Shown one piece after another: positions 25,516 to 32,460 of a stretch of 32,460 nt of DNA. Below the pieces are notes generated by a model. The model did not search any database and was not told the DNA's origin. It worked only from the letters and a program-made list of their open reading frames with translations. The stretch's first letter is position 1. Every line of letters begins with the position of its first letter. The stretch comes from Bacteroides sp. (GTDB taxonomy: Bacteria; Bacillota; Clostridia; Lachnospirales; Lachnospiraceae): the NCBI GenBank assembly GCA_023666705.1, contig JAMPBO010000006.1, forward strand, positions 1 to 32,460. Reading direction: 5' to 3'. A program made the translations under genes and the position numbers.

Positions 25516-25535
25516 TATAATGTAATATAATGTAA
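25516..25535 (+). repeat. Tandem 10-bp repeat with -10-like elements
   Basis: TATAATGTAA is repeated twice head to tail (25516-25525, 25526-25535), 64 bases before the response-regulator gene. Each copy contains a perfect TATAAT. The second has a weak -35 (TTCCAT, 25503-25508, spacer 17). It probably contains the promoter of the operon. Confidence 0.4.
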
Positions 25536-25598
25536 CGTGCAATATGCTTTTTGTTTCACAGGTAGCAAGTTGGTTTTACTCTGAGGAGGATAGAAAAT

Positions 25599-26669
25599 AT
25601 GAGGAAATCAATTCTTATTGTAGACGATGACGAGCTAAACAGAGAATTGCTGAAGCAAATATTTGAGGATAAGTATGAGATACTTATGGCTCAGGATGGA
25701 AAAGAAGCCATCGAACAATTGGATGAACACATGAATGATATTGCGGTTATTTTGTTGGATTTAATTATGCCGGTGTTTAATGGATTTCAGGTTTTGAAAT
25801 TATTAAACACAAGAAAAATTCTTGTCGAGATACCGGTTGTCCTTGTCACGACAAAAAATGATGAGCAGACAGAGTTTGAATGTTATTCCCTTGGCGCATC
25901 AGCGGTTATTACGAAGCCGTTTGTGGCACAGACAGTAAAGCAGAGAGTGAACAACATAATTGAGCTTCACAGAAATGCGGATATGCTTGAAAGAAAGATC
26001 GAGCAGCAGCGGGAACGGATTGATGAACAACGCCGCAAAATGGAAATCTTCAATGAAAAGCTGGTGGATGTTGTCAGTAACATTGTTGAGTTTCGTGATT
26101 TGGAGTCGGGAGCACATGTAAAGCGTGTCAAGGGACTCACGGGAATTATGGCAGAGACGTACATGAAGCTCTATCCTGAGTCGGGACTTACGAAGGAAAA
26201 AATAAATGTCATCGTAAGGGCATCTGCACTTCACGATATAGGAAAAATTTCAATACCTGACAGTATCCTTTTAAAACCGGGACGCCTTACGGATGAGGAA
26301 CGGGAAGTGATGATGACCCATACAACAAAGGGCTGTGAAATACTAAAGCTCATAGACGTGGTTCAGGATGATGAACAAATGAAAGCGGCTTATGAAATAT
26401 GCAGACATCACCATGAACGATATGATGGCAGGGGATACCCTGATAAGCTGAAGGGGGATGATATTCCACTATCGGCACAGCTTGTGTCTATCGTTGATGT
26501 TTATGATGCACTTGTATGCGAGAGAGTTTACAAAAAAGCATTTGACAAGGAGACGGCATACAACATGATTCAGAATGGCGAATGTGGCATATTTTCACCA
26601 AAGCTGCTTACATGCTTTGAACATGCCAGAAGAGACATGGAAAAGTTTTCAGATACGCAGAAAGACTAA
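25599..26669 (+). CDS. Response regulator with HD-GYP phosphodiesterase domain (RpfG-type)
   Basis: A 356-residue protein with an N-terminal receiver domain (about 1-122; acidic D10/D11, phospho-acceptor D54 in LLDLIMP, switch threonine in VLVTTKN, and K in ITKPF). A coiled-coil linker follows (about 125-160; RKIEQQRERIDEQRRKMEIF), then an HD-GYP domain (about 165-345) with H212-D213 in HDIGK, H270-H271-H272 in RHHHERYDGRGYP, and GYP intact at 279-281. HD-GYP proteins degrade c-di-GMP. All main metal and GYP residues are present, so activity is likely. No sensor kinase is adjacent, but an Hpt protein gene follows after 29 bases, so it may belong to a phosphorelay. The ribosome-binding site is GAGGAGGA. 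Confidence 0.9.
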   Translation: MRKSILIVDDDELNRELLKQIFEDKYEILMAQDGKEAIEQLDEHMNDIAVILLDLIMPVFNGFQVLKLLNTRKILVEIPVVLVTTKNDEQTEFECYSLGASAVITKPFVAQTVKQRVNNIIELHRNADMLERKIEQQRERIDEQRRKMEIFNEKLVDVVSNIVEFRDLESGAHVKRVKGLTGIMAETYMKLYPESGLTKEKINVIVRASALHDIGKISIPDSILLKPGRLTDEEREVMMTHTTKGCEILKLIDVVQDDEQMKAAYEICRHHHERYDGRGYPDKLKGDDIPLSAQLVSIVDVYDALVCERVYKKAFDKETAYNMIQNGECGIFSPKLLTCFEHARRDMEKFSDTQKD

Positions 26670-26698
26670 GCAATAAAGTTATCAAGGAGGAAAAAAAT

Positions 26699-27055
26699 AT
26701 GACGGAGGAATTCAAAAATAAACTGATTGCGGCTGACGTTGACCTTGACGGTGCAATGGAGCGTTTTATGAACAACGAGGCAATGTATGAAAAGTTCTTA
26801 AAAAAATTTGCAAATGAGACAATCTACGACCAGTTAGTCAGTGCTGTGGAGGAGCAGGATGCAGATAAGGCGTTTTCTGCGGCACATACATTAAAGGGTG
26901 TATGCGGAAATCTTTCTTTACAGGGACTGTTTGACATTGTAAGCAAGCAGGTCGAGTGCTTTAGGGCAAAGGACATGGAAAAGGGAGGTGCCATGATGCC
27001 GCAGGTTACGGCTGAATATGAAAAAGTGATGGCACTTATTAAGGAAATATTATAA
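26699..27055 (+). CDS. Histidine phosphotransfer (Hpt) domain protein
   Basis: A 118-residue all-helical protein. The phospho-accepting histidine is H63 in AAHTLKGVCGNLSLQGL, a textbook Hpt motif (HxLKG). It has no kinase or receiver part, so it is a free-standing phosphorelay carrier. Its partner could be the upstream REC-HD-GYP regulator, with a hybrid kinase elsewhere in the genome. A strong AAGGAGG precedes the ATG. It sits 29 bases behind the regulator and 32 before iorA, which suggests that signalling and metabolic genes share a transcript. Confidence 0.9.
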   Translation: MTEEFKNKLIAADVDLDGAMERFMNNEAMYEKFLKKFANETIYDQLVSAVEEQDADKAFSAAHTLKGVCGNLSLQGLFDIVSKQVECFRAKDMEKGGAMMPQVTAEYEKVMALIKEIL

Positions 27056-27087
27056 TTACGACGGATTGGGAAAGGAAACAATGCAAA

Positions 27088-28827
27088 GTGGCAGATAAAA
27101 AGATTATGCTTGGAAATGAGGCAATTGCCAGAGGCGCTTATGAGGCGGGCGTTAAAGTCTCAGCCGCATATCCGGGCACACCGAGTACAGAGATTAGTGA
27201 AAATATAGTAAAATATCCTGAAATTTATGCCGAGTGGTCACCAAACGAAAAGGTAGCCATGGAAGTAGCCATAGGAGCATCCATCAGCGGAGTCCGTGCC
27301 ATGGCTTCCATGAAGCATGTAGGCGTAAATGTTGCCAGTGACCCACTGTACACGATATCTTACGGCGGCGTAAACGGAGGATTGGTTATTGTTGCGGCGG
27401 ATGACCCCGGTTTATACAGCTCACAAAATGAGCAGGATAGCCGTGCGGTTGCAAGGGCTGCGGTTGTTCCGGTTCTGGAGCCGTCGGACAGTCAGGAGGC
27501 AAAGGAGTTTACCAGATATGCATTTGAACTTAGCGAGAAATATGATACTCCTGTCATGGTCAGGACAACCACGAGATTGTCACATTCCCAAGGTCCTGTT
27601 GAGCTTCTTGACAGGGTGGAGGTTTCTGATAAGACCTATGAGAGAAATCCTGCCAAATTTGTTATGATGCCTGCAAATGCCAAGGGACGCCATGTATATG
27701 TTGAAAAGCGTATGAAGCAGCTTGCAGAGGATGGCTGTACAATGCCAATCAATCAGGCATATTATGGAGATACATCCATAGGCTTTATTACAAGCGGTAT
27801 CCCATACCAGTATGTAAAGGAAGTATTTCCTGAGGCATCCGTGCTTAAGCTTGGAATGGTTCATCCGCTGCCGAAAAAGCTGATAGAGGAATTTGCCTCC
27901 AAGGTTGACAAGCTTTATATATTTGAGGAGCTTGAGCCTGTGATAGAGGAACAGGTTAAGTCGTGGGGCATAAAAGCACAGGGGAAAGAACTGTTTACCA
28001 TCCAGGGCGAATATAGTGCAAATATGCTGCGAAAGGTGCTTAAGGGTGAGGATATCGTAGTCAATGAATATGATAATGTGCCTGTAAGACCGCCCATTTT
28101 ATGTCCGGGTTGTCCGCACAGAAGTGTATTTTCCGTTTTGAATAAGCTGAAAATACATGCGGCAGGTGATATCGGCTGTTACACATTGGGAGCAGTTGCA
28201 CCGTTAAATGTTATAGATACAACAGTCTGTATGGGGGCAAGTATTTCTACTCTCCATGGAATGGAAAAGGCAAAGGGTAAGGATTACATTAAAAACTGGG
28301 TTGCAGTTATCGGTGACTCTACATTTATGCATACAGGAATCAATTCCCTTATGAATATGGTATACAATCAAGGAACGGGAACGGTTATTATTCTGGACAA
28401 TTCCACTACGGGTATGACGGGGCATCAGGATCATGCGGCAACGGGAAAAACCCTTCGGGGAGAAACGGTTCCGGCAATCAATATATTTAAGCTGTGTCAG
28501 TCACTTGGAATTAAAAATGTGGTGGAAGTAAATGCATTCGACCTTGAAGCCTTAGAAAAGATTATTAAGGAGGAGGTTGCAAGGGATGCGGTATCGGTTA
28601 TTATAACGAAGTCTCCATGTGTACTTTTAAAGGGTAATGTATTTCCAAATGTCTGTAAGCCGATATCTGCAAAATGTAAAAAATGTGGAATGTGCTTAAA
28701 GCCGGGATGTCCTGCATTGACGAAGCTGGAGGACGGAACGATAGCGATTGACACGACGATGTGTAATGGATGTGGGCTTTGTAAGTCACTTTGTAAATTT
28801 GATGCCATAGAAACTTGTGGGAAATAG
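27088..28827 (+). CDS. iorA: Indolepyruvate ferredoxin oxidoreductase, alpha subunit
   Basis: A 579-residue subunit of the TPP- and ferredoxin-dependent enzyme that oxidatively decarboxylates aryl-pyruvates (from Trp, Phe, Tyr) to aryl-acetyl-CoA. The N-terminal pyrimidine-binding domain has the family start KIMLGNEAIARGAYEAGV with AAYPGTPSTE. TPP/Mg binding is marked by GDSTFMHTGINSLMN with ILDNSTTGMTGHQDH. The C-terminal 60 residues or so carry two 4Fe-4S clusters (CKKCGMCLKPGCP and CNGCGLCKSLCKF). The start is GTG 27088, with AAAGGA about 11 bases upstream, weaker than usual. A five-codon ATG frame at 27081 overlaps the start region and may influence translation. iorB follows directly. Confidence 0.95.
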   Translation: MADKKIMLGNEAIARGAYEAGVKVSAAYPGTPSTEISENIVKYPEIYAEWSPNEKVAMEVAIGASISGVRAMASMKHVGVNVASDPLYTISYGGVNGGLVIVAADDPGLYSSQNEQDSRAVARAAVVPVLEPSDSQEAKEFTRYAFELSEKYDTPVMVRTTTRLSHSQGPVELLDRVEVSDKTYERNPAKFVMMPANAKGRHVYVEKRMKQLAEDGCTMPINQAYYGDTSIGFITSGIPYQYVKEVFPEASVLKLGMVHPLPKKLIEEFASKVDKLYIFEELEPVIEEQVKSWGIKAQGKELFTIQGEYSANMLRKVLKGEDIVVNEYDNVPVRPPILCPGCPHRSVFSVLNKLKIHAAGDIGCYTLGAVAPLNVIDTTVCMGASISTLHGMEKAKGKDYIKNWVAVIGDSTFMHTGINSLMNMVYNQGTGTVIILDNSTTGMTGHQDHAATGKTLRGETVPAINIFKLCQSLGIKNVVEVNAFDLEALEKIIKEEVARDAVSVIITKSPCVLLKGNVFPNVCKPISAKCKKCGMCLKPGCPALTKLEDGTIAIDTTMCNGCGLCKSLCKFDAIETCGK

Positions 28828-28838
28828 GAGGGGTACCG

Positions 28839-29417
28839 ATGGAAACTAAAAATATTATGATAGTGGGTGTTGGTGGACAGGGTACTCTGCTGACCAGTCG
28901 TATACTTGGCGGAATAACGGTTGCTGCGGGATACGATGTAAAGCTTTCTGAGGTTCATGGAATGGCACAAAGAGGCGGAAGCGTTGTTACATTTGTAAGG
29001 TATGGAGATACGGTTGCAGAGCCTATCGTTGAGGAAGGTCAGGCTGACGTATTGATTGCCTTTGAAAGACTGGAAGCTATGCGGTACGCACATTTTCTTA
29101 AGCCGGATGGGGTCATTGTGGTAAATGACTGGCGTATAGATCCGATTACGGTTGTAACGGGCGTGGCAAAATATCCTGACAACATTATTGATGTGCTCAA
29201 GAAATCACATACGGTATACTCCATAAATGCCATGGAGGAAGCCAAAAAGCTGGGAAGTGTAAAAGCGTTTAATGTTATTGTGCTGGGACTTGCGGCAAGG
29301 CATATGGATTTTGCTGAGGCGGCGTGGCTTGAAGTGATAGAAAACACCGTACCGCCGAAGACTGTGGAAATAAACAAAAAAGCGTTTCTTCTTGGTTACA
29401 GGAGTGACAAGGAATAA
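28839..29417 (+). CDS. iorB: Indolepyruvate ferredoxin oxidoreductase, beta subunit
   Basis: A 192-residue gamma-type oxidoreductase subunit that partners IorA. The N-terminus NIMIVGVGGQGTLLTSRIL holds the GxGGQG nucleotide/CoA-type loop typical of POR/KOR/IOR gamma domains, followed by KLSEVHGMAQRGGSVVTFVRYG, a hallmark of IorB. The start ATG 28839 follows AGGAGGGG, which overlaps the iorA stop codon. An in-frame GTG at 28815 lies inside iorA and before that site, so it is rejected. Together IorAB link amino-acid catabolism to ferredoxin reduction; no paaK-type CoA ligase is adjacent. Confidence 0.95.
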   Translation: METKNIMIVGVGGQGTLLTSRILGGITVAAGYDVKLSEVHGMAQRGGSVVTFVRYGDTVAEPIVEEGQADVLIAFERLEAMRYAHFLKPDGVIVVNDWRIDPITVVTGVAKYPDNIIDVLKKSHTVYSINAMEEAKKLGSVKAFNVIVLGLAARHMDFAEAAWLEVIENTVPPKTVEINKKAFLLGYRSDKE

Positions 29418-29447
29418 GCGGTATATTCTGTAAGGAGTGTAAGAAAA

Positions 29448-30245
29448 GTGGTTATAGATTTTCACACACATGTTTTTCCTGAAAAAATGGTTGAGGCAGC
29501 AGTAAAATCTTTGGAAAAAAAGTCAGGTGTTCTTGCAAATACAAATGGATGCATTGACGGATTGCTTGCCTCCATGTCAGAGGCGGGCGTGGACCGCTCG
29601 GTGATACTGCCCGTTGTCACGGCACCGAAGCAGTTTTCAGGAATCAATAGATTTGCGGCATCGATAAATGAAGAATATTCGGACCGCCTGACGTCCTTTG
29701 GCGGAATTCATCCTGACAGCGAGGATTACAAGGGGCAGTTAAGGTTTTTAAAGGATGCAGGATTTGTGGGAATAAAGCTGCATCCTGATTATCAGGGAGT
29801 AGAATTTAACGATATAAGATACAAAAGAATTGTTAGCTATGCATCAGAGCTTGGCATGATTATTCAGGTACATGCGGGAGTGGATATCGGGCTTCCTGAC
29901 CCTGTTCACTGTACCCCTGCAATGTCGCTTGAGGTCATTCGTGAGACAGGGGCAGATAAGCTTGTACTCGCTCATTTTGGCGGTTGGAAGCTGTGGAATG
30001 AGGTTGAGGAGCTTCTTGTAGGTGAGGATGTATATTTTGACACTTCATTTATACAGGGCTACATTGACAAGGCTCAGTTTGAACGCATGGTAAGTGCCCA
30101 TGGGGCGGACCGGATACTCTTTGCCACGGACAGCCCATGGTCAGGACAAAAGGCATCCATCGATTGGATTAATGACTGTGACCTGGATGCAGAAACAAAA
30201 GAGAAAATGTTTCACATGAATGCAAGGAAGCTGCTTGGAATCTGA
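29448..30245 (+). CDS. Amidohydrolase family protein (ACMSD/amidohydrolase-2 type)
   Basis: A 265-residue TIM-barrel metal hydrolase. It opens MVIDFHTHVFP with the HxH ligands H6 and H8, then GIKLHPDY, IQVHAGVD, VLAHFGG and a late catalytic aspartate in FATDSPW. This pattern is that of PF04909 (ACMSD-like decarboxylases and hydrolases), not the larger deaminase type at 22177. The substrate is unknown; being next to iorAB, an aromatic or acyl breakdown product is a reasonable but unproven guess. Start GTG 29448, with AAGGAG 11 bases upstream. It begins 30 bases after iorB and looks like the last gene of the operon, though no clear terminator follows. Confidence 0.85.
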   Translation: MVIDFHTHVFPEKMVEAAVKSLEKKSGVLANTNGCIDGLLASMSEAGVDRSVILPVVTAPKQFSGINRFAASINEEYSDRLTSFGGIHPDSEDYKGQLRFLKDAGFVGIKLHPDYQGVEFNDIRYKRIVSYASELGMIIQVHAGVDIGLPDPVHCTPAMSLEVIRETGADKLVLAHFGGWKLWNEVEELLVGEDVYFDTSFIQGYIDKAQFERMVSAHGADRILFATDSPWSGQKASIDWINDCDLDAETKEKMFHMNARKLLGI

Positions 30246-30321
30246 AATAATGGATGTAATACCGTATATTGGTCTGATTGCAGTATCTCGATTATATATC
30301 AACAAAAAATGTTTATTGTTT

Positions 30322-30498
30322 TGATATAATTTGAGAAGGTTGAGGTGTGCATATTTTACTTTAGCACATTAAACCGTAACGGTGTAAAGCGAAAGATTAA
30401 AAGGATATATAAATTGACATGGGAGAAATTAAAAATAAACATGTCATTATATATAAAAGAAACAAGGTTTCTTATTAAGTAATTGCAGGGAAGCCTGC
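30322..30498 (+). promoter_or_regulatory. Symporter promoter and leader elements
   Basis: TGATATAAT (30322-30330) is an extended -10 with a perfect TATAAT hexamer but no good -35. Downstream, TGACATG (30415-30421) and CATGTCA (30440-30446) are perfect 7-bp arms 18 bases apart, a possible operator. GCAGG/CCTGC (30485-30489 with 30494-30498) is a small hairpin with a GAAG loop just before the GAGGAGAG ribosome-binding site. The 268-base gap between 30245 and 30514 holds no supported gene. Confidence 0.4.
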
Positions 30499-30513
30499 GG
30501 AAAGAGGAGAGAA

Positions 30514-32004
30514 ATGGTAATAAAGGTATTAATGCTGGTTGTGTTTTTTGCGGTTATGGTTTCTGTAGGACTATACTGTAGAAAGCATGCAACAAATGTA
30601 AATGGGTTTGTTCTGGGAGGCAGAAATGTAGGTCCGTGGCTTACGGCATTTGCTTATGGAACATCATATTTTTCAGCAGTTATTTTTGTCGGTTATGCAG
30701 GACAATTTGGATGGAAGTTTGGTATTGCATCCACGTGGATTGGCTTGGGAAATGCATTTTTGGGCTCACTTTTAGCATGGGTTGTACTTGGCAGGAGAAC
30801 AAGAACCATGACGCAGCGTCTTGACAGTAAGACAATGCCTGAGTTTTTTGGAACAAGATTTGATTCAACGATGCTTAAGGTTGTAGCATCGCTTATTGTG
30901 TTTATTTTCCTTATTCCATATACGGCATCCCTTTATAATGGACTTTCCAGACTGTTTGCCATGGCATTTAATCTTGACTATACCGTCTGCATCGTTGTTA
31001 TGGCAATTCTTACGGGAGTATATGTTATTGCAGGAGGCTACATGGCAACTGCAATCAATGATTTTATTCAGGGGTTGATTATGATAGCAGGTATTATTGC
31101 AGTCATTGCATCTGTACTCAAGACAAACGGAGGATTTATTAATGCGTTAGACAGCCTGTCAAAGGTTCAGGATACGTCAGCATCAACCTCACCGGGTGCA
31201 TTTGCATCATTTTTCGGTCCTGACCCATTTGGTCTTTTGTGCGTAATTATTCTTACATCACTAGGTACATGGGGTCTGCCTCAGATGGTTCAGAAATTTT
31301 ATGCCATCAAGGATGAGAAGGCGATACAAAAAGGAACGATTATTTCAACTGTTTTTGCCATAATCGTAGCAGGAGGCTGCTATTTCCTTGGAGGCTTCGG
31401 AAGACTTTATGATATTGACGTTGCTGCTGTTGGATTTGATGCTATCATTCCTGCAATGATTGAAAAACTGTCACCGTTCCTGATTGCAGTAGTTGTCATT
31501 CTCGTTTTATCAGCGTCCATGTCAACGCTGTCATCACTGGTTTTGGCATCAAGCTCAACCCTTACCATTGACCTGATAAAGGGAACAATCGTGAAAAAGA
31601 TGGATGAGAAAAAGCAGGTCCTCATCATGCGGGTATTTATCGTTGTATTTATAGCAATATCTGCTATCATCGCAGTTATACAGTACAAGAATAATGTTAC
31701 ATTTATTGCACAGCTTATGGGTGTTTCATGGGGAGCACTTGCAGGCTCATTCCTTGCCCCATTTATATACAGCCTGTACTGGAAGAAGGTTACAAAGCTT
31801 TCCGTCATTGTAAACTTTATATTCGGTTCGGGAATTATGATTGCAAATATGTTAGTCCGGACATCCTTCCCTGTAAACCTTCAGTCACCGATTAACTGTG
31901 GTGCATTTGCAATGCTTGCAGGTCTTGTTATCGTTCCTGTTGTGAGCCTTATCACACCGAAGCCTGACAAGGAAAAGGTTGAGAAAATGTTTGCAGAGGA
32001 GTAG
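30514..32004 (+). CDS. Sodium:solute symporter family protein
   Basis: A 496-residue membrane transporter of the SSS family (PutP-like), with about 13 hydrophobic helices. Typical features are the N-terminal GLYCRKHATNVNGFVLGGRNVGPWLTAFAYGTSYFSA, where the discontinuous first helix binds Na+, then GGYMATAINDFIQGLIMIAG and the Na2-site-like region SASMSTLSSLVLASSSTLTIDL. The family carries proline, pantothenate, sugars, nucleosides or carboxylates with sodium; I cannot assign the substrate from sequence alone. GAGGAGAG lies just upstream. It has its own leader (30322-30498). No clear terminator follows; a strong promoter on the same strand starts 19 bases after the stop. Confidence 0.9.
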   Translation: MVIKVLMLVVFFAVMVSVGLYCRKHATNVNGFVLGGRNVGPWLTAFAYGTSYFSAVIFVGYAGQFGWKFGIASTWIGLGNAFLGSLLAWVVLGRRTRTMTQRLDSKTMPEFFGTRFDSTMLKVVASLIVFIFLIPYTASLYNGLSRLFAMAFNLDYTVCIVVMAILTGVYVIAGGYMATAINDFIQGLIMIAGIIAVIASVLKTNGGFINALDSLSKVQDTSASTSPGAFASFFGPDPFGLLCVIILTSLGTWGLPQMVQKFYAIKDEKAIQKGTIISTVFAIIVAGGCYFLGGFGRLYDIDVAAVGFDAIIPAMIEKLSPFLIAVVVILVLSASMSTLSSLVLASSSTLTIDLIKGTIVKKMDEKKQVLIMRVFIVVFIAISAIIAVIQYKNNVTFIAQLMGVSWGALAGSFLAPFIYSLYWKKVTKLSVIVNFIFGSGIMIANMLVRTSFPVNLQSPINCGAFAMLAGLVIVPVVSLITPKPDKEKVEKMFAEE

Positions 32005-32022
32005 TGGCTTATTGGTTGGTGT

Positions 32023-32051
32023 TTGACAATTTAGTCAATTAAATGTATAAT
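32023..32051 (+). promoter_or_regulatory. Consensus promoter of the antitoxin RNA
   Basis: TTGACA (32023-32028) and TATAAT (32046-32051) are both perfect consensus hexamers with an exact 17-base spacer, the strongest promoter in the window. A short inverted repeat TTGAC/GTCAA (32023-32027 with 32034-32038) overlaps the -35. No ribosome-binding site or reading frame follows, so it should drive a non-coding RNA. Confidence 0.88.
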
Positions 32052-32057
32052 GTGCTT

Positions 32058-32149
32058 ACCAAGACAGCCGAGCGATAGATTAAGCCTATCCGCTTGGCAA
32101 CAGTTAGAAAATAGCGTCCAACCTTACCAGAGCTGGGGCGCTATTTTTT
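32058..32149 (+). ncRNA. Candidate antitoxin small RNA of a type I toxin-antitoxin locus
   Basis: A predicted transcript of about 90 bases starts near 32058. Its 5' half folds into a strong hairpin: GCCGAGCGATAG (32067-32078) with CTATCCGCTTGGC (32086-32098), 12 pairs with one bulge and a 7-base loop. It ends in an intrinsic terminator, AAAATAGCG (32108-32116) with CGCTATTTT (32139-32147) plus T tract. The terminator arm overlaps the stop codon and 3' UTR of the toxin gene on the opposite strand, so the two RNAs are complementary at their 3' ends, as in the RatA/TxpA and SR4/BsrG pairs of Bacillus. The RNA itself is predicted, not observed. Confidence 0.75.
32108..32149. terminator. Shared bidirectional terminator of toxin and antitoxin
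   Basis: A 9-bp stem AAAATAGCG/CGCTATTTT is extended by CCA/TGG past a small internal loop. On plus it ends in TTTTTT, a good tail for the antitoxin. On minus it gives CTATTTTCT just after the toxin stop codon, a weaker tail. Confidence 0.75.
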
Positions 32150-32224
32150 ATGTGTATAATTCAGAATTGCCACAATAAGTAAGCCAATGGTAAGTAAAAC
32201 CATAAATTCTTCATATGTACTCAT
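32141..32224 (-). CDS. Small holin-like membrane toxin (type I toxin)
   Basis: A 27-residue peptide starting MSTYEEF, followed by one hydrophobic helix (about 8-22) and a basic tail YTHKK. The MSTYE start, the single transmembrane span and the lysine end match the putative holin-like toxin (Hol-Tox; TxpA/BsrG-like) peptides of Firmicutes. Such peptides insert in the cell membrane and stop growth when their antisense RNA is lost. AAAGGAG lies 8 bases upstream of the ATG. A TATAAT about 70-80 bases upstream of the start, on the minus strand (complement at 32290-32297), may be its promoter. It is too short for standard gene callers. The start and stop are unambiguous. Confidence 0.8.
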   Translation of the reverse strand: MSTYEEFMVLLTIGLLIVAILNYTHKK

Positions 32225-32260
32225 AGGCACCACTCCTTTCCAAGACTTAAGCGGTAGCCT

Positions 32261-32460
32261 TTAACGTCCCCCGACTGTCCGGGTAAATAAATTATATTGT
32301 CTTTGTACGGTTTGTTTAAATGCTTGATGAATAGTAATCCCTTTTTCTTTTCTTACTTTTTGAATAGTATCTGTTATTGTTATTTTCGCATTTTCTTTCG
32401 AAAATAGTATAGCATAACAGGGCTGAAAATAACAGAACGTTATAGTTCTGTCAAGAATAA
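32261..32460 (-). CDS. Partial open reading frame running off the right edge
   Basis: On the minus strand a frame is open for 65 codons from the window edge to a TAA at 32261-32263. Its last 45 residues look protein-like (KITITDTIQKVRKEKG, then HQAFKQTVQRQYNLF and TRTVGGR at the C-terminus), with a basic helical character. No ATG, GTG or TTG start is inside the window, so the gene would begin further right. An open run this long is not expected by chance in DNA this AT-rich, but the candidate toxin promoter overlaps it. I do not recognise the family. It could be the end of a real gene, a decayed one, or a chance frame in the toxin leader. Confidence 0.35.
   Translation of the reverse strand, partial: ILDRTITFCYFQPCYAILFSKENAKITITDTIQKVRKEKGITIHQAFKQTVQRQYNLFTRTVGGR

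Noticed and set aside
27081-27098. ATG at 27081 as the start of iorA
   Set aside because: That frame stops after five codons; GTG 27088 leads into the conserved IorA N-terminus.
30250-30324. A 24-codon ATG frame after the second amidohydrolase
   Set aside because: It has no ribosome-binding site and no recognisable features.
30414-30419. TTGACA as the -35 of a symporter promoter
   Set aside because: No -10 hexamer at 16-18 bases was found; the sequence is better explained as part of the TGACATG/CATGTCA inverted repeat.

Overview
The window looks like chromosomal DNA from a spore-forming, low-to-moderate-GC Firmicute, most likely a Lachnospiraceae (Clostridia). The grounds are strong AGGAGG ribosome-binding sites, sporulation genes (spmA, a CotF-like coat protein), the gdpP-rplI-dnaB order shared with Bacillus, the indolepyruvate oxidoreductase pair of gut anaerobes, and a DUF5717/DUF5716 pair that I associate with Lachnospiraceae. 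The genus cannot be fixed by eye. I saw no tRNA, rRNA, CRISPR array, insertion sequence or prophage.

Layout. 1-429 is a non-coding stretch with strong inverted repeats, including a possible three-stem leader in front of spmA (430-1107). A CobD/HisC-like aminotransferase (1120-2172, minus) converges on spmA. From 2425 a long plus-strand block begins. It opens with a four-gene cassette: a giant scaffold protein (DUF5717), an actin/Hsp70-fold protein (DUF5716), a TPR protein and a two-helix membrane coiled-coil protein. The last three are joined by one-base stop/start overlaps. Housekeeping genes follow: valS, gdpP (c-di-AMP phosphodiesterase), rplI, dnaB and a membrane diguanylate cyclase, ending at a terminator near 17707-17750.

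17771-21145 holds a coat-like ferritin-fold protein (minus) divergent from a copper ATPase. The ATPase reading frame ends in a CopZ-like domain with its own ribosome-binding site and ATG. 21250-25456 carries small stand-alone genes (PAS protein, lipoprotein), an amidohydrolase overlapping a YunG-like gene, a DUF1622 membrane protein and a flavodoxin. 25599-30245 is a probable operon of a REC-HD-GYP response regulator, an Hpt protein, iorA, iorB and a second amidohydrolase. A sodium:solute symporter follows (30514-32004).

The right end holds a compact type I toxin-antitoxin locus: a 27-residue holin-like toxin on the minus strand, and a convergent small RNA with a consensus promoter on the plus strand. 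A reading frame of unknown nature runs off the right edge.

Three second-messenger activities are encoded here: c-di-AMP breakdown (GdpP), c-di-GMP synthesis (GGDEF) and probable c-di-GMP breakdown (HD-GYP). Several genes have an in-frame upstream start codon that lies in or just before the Shine-Dalgarno sequence (2413, 9502, 16173, 18473, 21316); the downstream starts given here are better. The strongest candidates for an undescribed system are the DUF5717-DUF5716-TPR-membrane cassette, the embedded copZ, and the toxin-antitoxin locus.
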